NCBI GenBank assembly: GCA_964035575.1 | Contig: OZ037869.1 | Location: 1,469,283-1,533,282, forward strand | Length of the DNA stretch: 64,000 nucleotides | Source of the DNA: Rhynchopus sp. YZ270_cl-10 | Taxonomy: Eukaryota > Euglenozoa > Diplonemea > Diplonemida > Diplonemidae | Direction of reading: 5' to 3' | In this document: positions 23,854 through 35,200 of the stretch, piece by piece | Position numbering within the stretch: the first letter of the stretch is position 1 | Layout of the letters: every line of letters begins with the position of its first letter | Made by a program: the position numbers and the translations under genes | The notes under the pieces: generated by a model | Databases searched by the model: none | Told to the model about the DNA's origin: nothing | What the model saw: the letters and a program-made list of their open reading frames with translations, nothing else

Positions 23854-24924
23854 TACAATGCAACGAGGCCGGGTACGCCTGAAAATACTCGTATCTGGAA
23901 AATATATCTGAGGCGTGCCTGAGGCGTACTCGGGATTAGTTACGTTTAAGTACGCCTCAGGCACGCCTGAGTATATATCAACGCATACTTGCGTTTCAGG
24001 CGCCTGGTGTGTAATTTCCCCCGCAAAAAGGGCCTCTGATGCATTTCCGGAGCGATCTGAAAAAAATTCCGGGGTCGGACAATTTTTTTAGCAAAAAATG
24101 CATGACTTTAAGTTTGTACCAAAAACCAGGGGAAAGTATACCCGGTTTCATATTTCTGCTGATATATAAAATTATTATGCACAGGTCATCACGTTTCTAA
24201 GGCATGCCATGTATTTCCTCCGCCCCCTGAAATGTGCTGAAATAAAATTTCGGTGTCCTGCTGAGAAAATTGCAGGGTCGCAAGATATTTTTAGTGTAAA
24301 AATATCATGGTTACTGCTTACAGTAAACTGCCTCCTAAAAAGAGGCTTCGCAGAAGATGAGTCATACCTCGGGTATGTATAAAAAAGTCCTTTGGTCACC
24401 CCATAGTTGTACTAAAAATAGAGCTGTGGTCTGTGGATCAAGGAGGCCTGTGTAAAATTCTGGGATCTCGATGGGATCTCTAGTGTTAGAGGATCCAGCC
24501 TTGTATGACCTCTTCCATCTTGCATCAAGTTGGGCCTCTAAGGGACCCAGTCGAAAAGCACCCCCGAAATTTGTTTTCCAATGATTCTTGAATCAATGAA
24601 ATACCCGAAGGTACCACCAAAATATATATCATCAGCACCAAAGCTTAGCGAACCCTTTTCATTTTTCGACTCGCTCGGCCCAGAGGCGCATTTTTCATCG
24701 TGCGACCCCCGCGTTTGAAAGATTTTGCTACCTCTGAATCGAAAACCACAAAATTTGGGGGTAAATACTTTTTTGTTCATGACCAAAATGCTGGTAAGAA
24801 ATATAAATATACTCAGGCGTGCCTGAGGCGTACTTAAACGTAACTAATCCCGAGTACGCCTCAGGCACGCCTGAGTATTTATTTTCAGGCCTTGGCGAGG
24901 CCGACTCGGCCTCGTTGCATTGTA
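23854..24924. mobile_element. Non-autonomous DNA transposon-like element with terminal inverted repeats (1.07 kb)
   Basis: The left end TACAATGCAACGAGGCC is the inverse of the right end GGCCTCGTTGCATTGTA. Inside each end lies a near-identical, mutually inverted block (23909-23972 and 24811-24877) that is itself a palindrome built from AGGCGTGCCTGAGGCGTAC and its complement. No transposase open frame is present. A TA dinucleotide at both tips is compatible with a TA target duplication, but longer direct repeats are not seen. A 134-bp relative lies at 38348-38481. The element ends 52 bp before the start codon of the next gene. Confidence 0.75.
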
Positions 24925-24976
24925 TGATTTTACCTCTGATTTTTTTTAGACAGGACAAAATCGTTCCTCCCAACAA

Positions 24977-25714
24977 ATGGGGCAAGAAGTGGATTGTGGT
25001 TTATGGCGGGAAGAGAATCTGCTGTCGAAGGAAACTGAAATCCCGAGAGCAGTGTCACGCGCGGAGAAGTACAGACGCGCTATCACACCTGAGGTGCAGA
25101 ACCTTCGGGTCAAGGGGCGGAAGGGGGGCAAGGTTGTCCCGCAGCCGCTGACGAGAAAGATATTGAAGCCTTTGAACAACTCGTTTGGTGGGCTCCGCAT
25201 CGATGCCTCGGGCACAAAGGTGAAGACCCTTGCAAGCCTGCGCAACTCATGGTTCATCCCGAACAAGACCCTAGACCTCACACACTCCCCACAAAGCGTC
25301 AGCCCCACCTCCACACTCACCTCAGGCAGCTATAGCCCAATCCCCCTCCGCCGCTCTGTGTCCATAATAGAGGAGCGAGAAGTCGTGCAGGCACTCAGCG
25401 ATGACGCACAGCGCGTCTCGTCCTACGACAGCGAGCTTGCGGAGCTGGTTGCCAACACGCGGGGCAAGTACAAAATGGGGAAGTGGATTCCACACGCCGA
25501 GGTATGTAGAGGTCATCTATAATCCGTCCCAACCATCTAACCACCACAACAGACTGTGTGGGATGTGTACAAAGAGGCACACATCGAAGAGGAGAGTGAG
25601 CGGGTGAAACGCGAGATCCGTCGCATGTCTGTGCCTGCGAAGGTGGATGAAGACCTGCTGTTTGGGCACTCCCGCTTGCGACAGAGGCTTCTGTGCGAAG
25701 GAAGCGATCGATAA
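24977..25714 (+). CDS. Unrecognised protein, two exons
   Basis: Exons 24977-25501 and 25553-25714 encode 228 residues, with a GTATGT...ACAG intron and GC-rich codons like the neighbouring host genes. I do not recognise the family. The N-terminal half is basic (KYRRAITPEVQNLRVKGRKG, then PLTRKILKPLN). A Ser/Thr/Pro-rich linker follows, then SVSIIEEREVVQAL and a C-terminal charged, probably helical stretch (EEESERVKREIRRMS). No membrane segment or catalytic motif is visible. The ATG is the first in the frame, but the transposon-like element ends only 52 bp upstream and a TTTTTTTAG acceptor-like site lies between, so an upstream exon may exist or have been displaced. Confidence 0.65.
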
Positions 25715-27016
<1,302 letters not shown>

Positions 27017-29213
27017 TCTGTTTAGTGTCTTGAGTGTGTCTTGTGTGCCGTGATGACTTGTGTTGTGGGTGAGAAGGGGGAGGGGGCGGCAAGGATTCGT
27101 ACATTTTTATATACTGCTGACTTTTGCATTTTTTTTTTGTTTTTTGAGTTTTTGTTGACAGCAGTTTTGTGACTTCGTTTGTGACATGATTCAACTCCCG
27201 CTTTCTTTTTTTTTTTTGCATTTTTTTGTTTCCCCCCCTCCCCGAAAAAAAAGTGAAAGATACTTCGCCAGGGTTTTATCTCCTTATATGTTAGTGGTCC
27301 CTAGACCGGGTAAAATAAAAAAAAAAATATTTACCCGGTCTGGGGAAAAAAAAAAAAATAACCACCCGGCCAGGCCAAAAAAAAAACCAAAATGATATAT
27401 CTTGGGGGTACCTCACACAAACCTCTAAGAGTGACCAGAACTGGCCTCATGAACAAAGTGACCCCGTCACAGCCAGAACGCGACCCAATTGGTCAAACGC
27501 CGAAGGAAAAGGAAGCATGCAGCATGGCGAAAGGAAAAAAGTAGCGTACCGTGCGCCTGCGGCGCAAGATTGCAAGCCACCCATGACATAGTTTGGCTGT
27601 AAAATGTGCAATTTTAAGCACAATATTTTGAAATGTTGCGTACCGTGGCTTCGCCAAAACTTTCGTTCAGCAAAATATGGAAGTAATATTTACGAGAACT
27701 GACGATAATGACCAACGACAGTGTCATTTGATGTCAACATTTTTTTAGAAATGTTGCGTACCGTGGCTTCGCCAGGAACCTTTGCCATGACTGCCGTTTC
27801 TTTTTGTAGATGTCTATACGAGGAAACGTCTGCACGCTACCGACCTGACATGATTTTTTTGCCCCTTCCGCAAAGGTGGGGAACGTGAGATGATATGCAA
27901 TATGCGAGTGAATGCAGCAATTTTAACGGTTTACAGGGACATTTTCGCCGGAGGCGAAAAAAATTTTTTTGACCACTTTTTTGCCAGACCGGGTAGACCG
28001 GGTAGAATTTTAAAATGTTTTTTCAAGATAAAACCCTGTACTTCGCCCCCCAAAAAAAAACAAACAAAAGATTCTTGCCAAAAGTAAAAAACAATAAAAT
28101 AAAAGCGGGGAAGTAGTGTGGGCTGTGTAACCCACATAACGCAGAGTGTGTGTGGAAATTGTGAACAGAAGAAAAAGAGTGCCGCAACTTGCAGAGAGGA
28201 CATTTTCAGGTGATTGGTCGGCGCGACAAAAAAAAAAACCCCCAAGCGCGTAGCGATTTTTTCTTCGACTTTATTTCCCCCCCGCCCTTTTGGTCGTGTT
28301 CTCATATTGCTCTCGGCAAGTGGTTTTCTCTGTTTTTGTTCATCTCTCTTGTAGCAAACCTGTCTCTCTCCCCCTGTCTGATTCCGCACTATCCCGTTTC
28401 AGGTATTTTTCTCTCAACACATTGTATTCATCTCTCTAGCTCGAAAGGGGGGGAAAAAAACGCATTTTTTTTTTTTTGGAGCGAGAAAAACAGAGATCGG
28501 TGTGGGGGGGGGGGGGGCTACCCCCCAGTGTATTTTCAAAAGATGTGTGCCATGACAATGAGGCATATTCATCTTTCAGGTTTCCCCCCTTTTTTGAAAC
28601 TTGGTTTTATTTGTGTAGGGTATTTTTCTTGTGAGAGAGTCCGAACAGCAAGACCAAAGGTTTTGTACACAGCCAACACAATCCAGACTTTAGGTAGGAT
28701 GGGGGGTTTATATTTCTTGCCCGAAAAAAAAAAAAATACAACAAAAAACAGCAAACAAAAAACAAAACAAAAAAACAGCAAAACAAAAGAACCCAGTCAG
28801 CTTTTCGCTTTTCATTAATTCCCTCCTGTGGGCGCGAAGCGTGCCCGTGAACGGATGGGCAGTGAAGATGCCCAGTACGCACTTCATTTGCAACCAAAAG
28901 ACTGTTCTCTTGTTACTCTGTACACCCTCTTCAGGTAAACGATAAAGATCTCTGAAAAGACCACTATTCTGGCATACAGCGCTTTCTGACTGTTTGTCTC
29001 CACCTTTCCCCCTCCTCCGTTCCATCGGGTTTCCAAAAGGAATGTAAATGAATACGCACTGTCAGGCTGCTGGGGTTTTGTACTACTTTCCCCCACCACC
29101 CCAGTTAAACCCATTTTACACTCCCAAACAGATTATTTATACACCAAAAACCAAAGTTTTGTAAGAACAGAACCCCAGACACCGAGACGTACCCTACGGA
29201 GACAAGCTACACG
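27017..29213. other. AT-rich spacer with a candidate inverted-repeat element
   Basis: About 2.2 kb without a recognised gene. It contains the inverted-repeat structure at 27261-28046 (listed separately), a 12-base or longer G-run near 28503, and Lys/Phe-coding low complexity frames that are not credible genes. Confidence 0.55.
27261..28046. repeat. Candidate non-autonomous element with imperfect inverted ends
   Basis: The left end has TACTTCGCCAGGGTTTTATC; the right end has AGATAAAACCCTGTACTTCG, sharing the inverted core AGGGTTTTATCT. Inside the left end, AGACCGGGTAAA (27303) and TTTACCCGGTCT (27330) form a hairpin. Inside the right end, AGACCGGGTAG occurs twice (27986-28005). A 26-bp unit containing TTGCGTACCGTGGCTTCGCC is repeated at 27631 and 27749. 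No coding region is seen and the boundaries are approximate. Confidence 0.4.
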
Positions 29214-32200
29214 ATGGTGACACACAGGAGGGTGTTGCTGCCGTTGCTGGTAACGCTGTGTGCAGCAGGTGCGCGAGGTGAAGAGACAGCGACCACAGGT
29301 GAGTCGCTGACGCTGAACGTGCTTGCGGAGAACCTGGAGGAGCACCTGGACGAGTTCCGTGGGACTGTGGTGAACTCTGTGATGAGCCTGGCGGAGGAGA
29401 AGATGGACAACCTGGGGATCACAGACGCGTTTGAGGAGGCCTTCAGAGACGACGCTGTGCTGGGACAGCTGAAGACGAAGCTGGAGACTGGGCTGGAGGA
29501 CATGATGACGTTCTTTGAGTCGGGGTCACCGTTTGACGGGATTGAGATGGTGACGGACCAGCTTGAGCCTGCCATGGACATGTTGACAGGTGTGTGCAAC
29601 CAGACTACAGGCCGGGCACGTCGTGAGGCCGCACTGCAGCAGGCACGCGCAGAGTACTTGCAGAAGAAGGAGAACAGGAGCGCAGGTAACAGCAAGAGAA
29701 CGGCGGGGGTGCTGAGCGACTTTGCGAGCCCACTGCTCACAGCGTCGTTGGGTGTGGGCCTGCCTGGATGGGAGCTTCAGCTGACGACAAACTGGAAAGC
29801 GGGACTGTCGGTAGGTGGCGGGTTCTCGTTGGGTGTAGACACAGCAAACCCGAACCAGGTGTTCACGGGCGTTGGTGTTGGTGTCGACTTTTCACTTGAG
29901 AAGGGACAGAAGACTTGTGCTATCGACGCTGACTGCAAGGCTAAGGCGCGTCGGGCGACGATCTGCGAAGATAACAAGTGCACGCGTGTGTGCTCGAGCG
30001 CAGCAAGCTGCGGGCCGAAGGAGGCGTGCGACAACCTGCGCTGTGTGGTGGCGTGCGATGCGCACTACGACTGCGTCGGGCTGCAGAAGTGCGACATCGC
30101 AGGGACGAAGCGCTGCCAGCCTACTACAGCATGTGTGTCGGACAGTGGGTGCCACGTTGGGTCGGAGGTCTGCCTTGACAACAAGCGTTGTGTGCCGCGT
30201 GAGTGCACAAGTGATGCGCAGTGCACACCCGGCACTCAGTTCTGCCACAACCACCGCTGCCTGGCAAGCGAGTGTACAAAGGCGACGGAGGCGGCAGACT
30301 GCACAAAGGCGGGGGAGATCTGTGTGACGCGGCAGTGTGTGCCTGCGGCGGGGCAGCCCTGTGCTGATGCTGCGAGCTGCGGGCTGGATGCGTACTGCAA
30401 CGGAGGACTCTGTGTCGACAAGACACCTGCGCCCGGTGCTGCCATGTGCATGAGCAACAGCGACTGCAGCGTGCCTGGGGAGACGTGCCTGTCTGGTAGT
30501 GGTGAGTGCGGGATTGCTTGCAAGAACGACGCTGACTGCGGCCTGGACGAGGGTTTGTGTATGTTTGTGTCGGGTTCGTGGCGGTGTGTAGCTGGCTCGA
30601 GTGGGCGGCGTGCACACGTGGTTTCGACGGAGGCGAGGAAGGGCTTTTGGAAGGAGGTGGGGGACTCGGTGGACATTTCACTAGACTGGTTCAAGGATGC
30701 GTCGTCTTTCTCTGGGTTTGCTTTTGTGGTGTCTGTCTCAAACGAGTACCTGCGCAACTCTGCTCTGCACGTCTCCAACCTGCACGTGACGCTGGAACAC
30801 CCGCACTTGGGATGCCTGCGGGAGCCGGGTGTGGACGTGGATGCCTGGTGGCGTGGGGTTGAGTTTGCCGGGTTTGGTATCACGTTTGACCCGCACTCGA
30901 ACGTGGGGGCGGGGAAGAAGAAGGCTGCATCTGCATCGGCACTGACCAACCTGCGTGAGGCGCTGACGAACAAAGCGATGTTCGCGCAGATGATGCGGAG
31001 TGTGAAGACAGAACTCATTGCGGCTGTGGCGTCGACGGACGGGTTTGGGTTTTCGGAGGCCATCACCCTGGAAGACTCGAACAGCGGTGCGAGCCTTGGC
31101 TACGACGCGACGTCATGTCCCGTGTCGGCAGGTCGGGCGGCAGTGGCGACGTCAGATGGCGCAGCAGCAGCAGCGGAGCTGGTGGCCTTCCTCGAGCAGT
31201 CCTCAGACATTGTGACAAAGGGCGAGATTGTGATGCCCATGTGTGCAGGGGAGTGCGGGCCCACGAAAACAACGCTGTCTTCGATCATCGGGCAGGGACG
31301 TGTCGGGCCGCCTAAGACGTGCGACGGTGTGGAGCTGAGCGTGGATGTGGCGGAGCTCACGATCGGGAGTGTTGCGTACCTCGCGACGTCCGGCGAGGTG
31401 GCGAGTGTCGGGAGCACGCTGCAGAGCATCATGGCACCTGTGCTGTCGATGGGGCTGCAGGACACGACGCTGGCCTTCTCGGTGACGGGGTCGAGGCTGA
31501 AGCTGTCTGCAGTCGGGGGTGTGCTGCTGCCTGAGACGGACAGCGACTTTGTGGCGGTGCTGAAGGATATGGCGGAGAACATCCGTGTGGGGGTGTCTGC
31601 GTCGCTGACGTTTGAGGGGGATCTGGAGCTGGAGCTGCGCGTGGGGACAGACGCAGACACGGACAGGGCGAAGTTCATCCGTGTGTCGAACGCGTTGGGC
31701 ACGTTTGGTGCGGCGACGTACTTGCGGTTTGCGTACCTGATTCACACGGGCCAGCCGCGGCAGGAGCTTGGGGTGTCGCTTCCGTTGGTTGTGTGTGTCG
31801 AGGACTGCGGGGCTGTGGACCAGAAGGACGTCTACTTCGAAGGGGAGCTGTCCATGATTGTGACGCCTGCGGCGCAGACGGTGCGTGGGAAGCTGACCGC
31901 AGGAGGGTGGTACTACGAGGCGTTGAAGATTCCGTTCGTGCACATCGGGAACATGTTCCTGGGGATGGAGTGGGATGTTAAGTCGCCGCTGCCGACGGGG
32001 TTCATGCTGGGCGGTGCGGTGTGCCTCGGGTCGCGGGAAAACTGTCAGAACAAGGCGCAGCCGTTCGTGGAGGGGCGCGCGTATGTTGGGGTGAGTGCGT
32101 CGCTGCCTGAGGACAACTTCTTTGTGGCGATGGTGACGAACCTGACGATTGGCGGCATTGCGGAGCTTGCGGCACAGGAGGTGCCGTGGTTGGTGCTGCT

Positions 32201-35200
32201 TGCCGGCGAGGCGTCTGATGAGGCTCTGGCGGTGGCGAAGGCGGCGTTTGCAGCACTTGGGGTCGACGTGTCGGCTGTGACGTCGACACTTGAAGGAATC
32301 CAGCAGGCACTACCGCCACAGTTCGCTGCGTCCGGGCTGTACCCGTACAGCAAGGACTATACGACAGCGTGCCCTGAGGTGGACGCGGACGCCGTGCACA
32401 CGACCCTTGACATGGACTGCTATGCGTACCTTTCGTTCAGTCCGCTGAAGACGCAGGATATTGTGCTCGGGACGTCCACGCTGACTATACCGAAGGGGAT
32501 TGCGCTCGCAGGGCGCCTGAATTTTGTTGGGTGGGAGATGGCGGCAGAGGTGGCGATCAGCACGTCGCAGTTCTACATCAACGCAACGATGGACCCTGTG
32601 TTCATCCGGTTTGGGAATGTCGACTTCCTGCGCATCGGGTCGCACCTGGACGGGAACAAGGAGGCAGCGGGTGGGGCACGGTTCCTGGTGGACATGAACA
32701 TCCTCCCGCCGCGTGCAGAGGTCAACATCCAGGGCGCGTTTGACATCCCGCTGCTGAAGTCGTACGGGGAGGTAGCGCTGGTGCTCGACTCAGAGAAGCT
32801 GGCGTTCCACTCGGAGATCAACCTCTTCAACGGAGCGCTTGCGTCGACTGCAGACGTGTACTTCCCGTGGGACTTCACAGCGTTCCACATGAGCCTGTCG
32901 GATATGGAGTTCCTGTACGGGCTGGTGACCGTGAAGCAGGTGAAGTTTGACTACGACGCTGCAGTGCCGCACCCGTATGCGATCTTCGATGCGCGGATCG
33001 ACGTGCTCTTTGCTGTGGGCGTGGAGGCGCAGCTGAAGGTGCAGGACGACACACTCTCGTTTGCTGTGGGGCTGTCGGTGCTGGGGGTGACGAGCACCAT
33101 TTCGGGGACTGCGGCGATGGATACGTCAAACTTCCTGGACTCGTCGTTCTCTTTGAGTGTGAAGACCGACATCAACCCTGCGGCAGTGGTGGCGGCTGTT
33201 GTGGATGTGGCGGAAGATGTGGCGCAGGTTGCAAAGGATGTGTGGGACACTGTAACGACGGCGGTGTCAGATGGGTGGACCTTTGTGAAAGCGCAGTTCG
33301 ACGTCCCGCCGCTGAACTATCTGGCGAGTGCTCTGGGCCCCTTCCTGGACGATGTCGGTGGCGTGCTGGCGGACATTGGGGGTGCACTGATGGATGCAGG
33401 GCTGAGCGACATTGTCTCACTTGGTCACGACTTCGCTAGTGGGGACTTCAGTGCGCTTGGGGACGCTGTGCACAACCTTGCTGGGACGTTTGGAGTTGGC
33501 GGGTCACGTTACCACAGAGAGGTGGACGCAAACGAGGGGGTGAACGAATACGGGTGTAGGTGGAAGAAGGTCCGCTACCAGACGTGCTACTGGACGCCTC
33601 GCATCTGCGCTCCTGAGGTGTGTGTGGAAGGGTACTGTGAAGGTGGACAGTGCAGCGGGAACGTGTGCACAGGAGGTGGCTGCACCGGGTGCTGTGGGTG
33701 GGAGGTGTGCGCCCCTGAGATCTGCACACCAGAGGTCTGCCTGCCGCTCGTCTGCTGGCCAGAGGTGTGCACACCGGGGGCCTGCCACGACGGGTTCGAG
33801 ACGTGCTCAGGGTACAAGTACGGGACCAGGTTCCCAGACAAGACGTGCATGGAGAACATGGCAGCAGCGGCAACGGCTGTGGAGGCAAAGCTGGTCACAA
33901 TGAAGCGCAAGAACGACGCAGTGGTTGCATCGCAGACAGCGAATCCGTCTCTGGCGAGTATGGGAGTGCCGAGTGTGGCAGTGGCGAGCGTGACGCTCAC
34001 GCTGCCACTTCATGGCACGAGTGCGGAGGGGACGCTTTCATCATCCGTTGGTGTTCTTGCAGGCCCGTGTGGTGGTGCCGGTGGTGTGCAACCTGCCTCA
34101 GCAGGGACGGCGGCCTTCAACATGGCGACCGAAGCTGAGTTCGCAGCGTCAGTAGCATCTGCACAGGAGGCACTTGCGGCAAGCACATCGGAAGTATTGC
34201 TGTCGAAGCAGTGCGGCCTGGGCACAGACATTCTGTCGGAGGCAGGGAAGGTAACGTATGCCACACCCACACTTGCACCTGCGGCGGACTACTCGGTGTT
34301 GTGCTCACAGTCGCTGCACCTTCCTGCAGGGATGCCTGCCTTTGCGTCCGTGGATGCACGCTGCCACGCAGGGAAGGTGGTGCAGATGGTGTCCGCCACA
34401 CCACTGAGCGCGACTGCCTTCCCTAACCGTGTGTGCGGGTCGTCGTTCCTGCGGGTGCTGTGGAAGGGACACGACGCTGGCGTGTGTGGAGGAGAGACGG
34501 AAGAGGTGGTGCAGGTGGTGACCGTGGTGCCGGTGGTGATTGCGTCCTTCCCAGAGGATGTGACGATCACGAACGAGGACAGCCTGCTGCCTTCTCACAC
34601 AGGGGTGCCGGAGACGTCTGCGTGCTTTGACGGCGCGGATATCACGTACACGGACGTGGTGACTGCATCGCAAGCAGAGTGCGGGGTGTGGACTGTCGTG
34701 CGCACATGGACGGTGGAGCCGCCTGTGTTTGAAGAGTGCTCAGGAACGCACCTACAGGGGGTGACACGTGTGCAGAAGATCACTGTGCGTGACGTTGCGG
34801 GGCCAGCCTTCACACGGTTGCCCGAGGAGCTGCTGTACGTGCCGTTCTTCGAGACGTGGGGGCTGAAGAGTGACATCCCGATGTCGGCAGAGTCGCTGGG
34901 GGCTGGGATGGAGGCACACGGTATGCACTCGTACCCGACGACGACGACTTCAAAGGACAGCGCACTGACGATCACAGCTGCAGACGCGCCCGAGGCGCAG
35001 TGTCGTGCCGACGGACTGGCACGTTTTACGCGCACGTGGACGGTTGCGGACGCATGTGGGAACACGCGCACAGCAGAGCAGATTGTTGTTCTGCAGCACC
35101 CGCCAGCAGAGCTGGTAGCAACGCAGACACGGAACCTGCACAGGCTGTTTGCACACTCGACAGGCGTGGCGCAAGGTACGGACGTGTGCCACGCAGGGAA

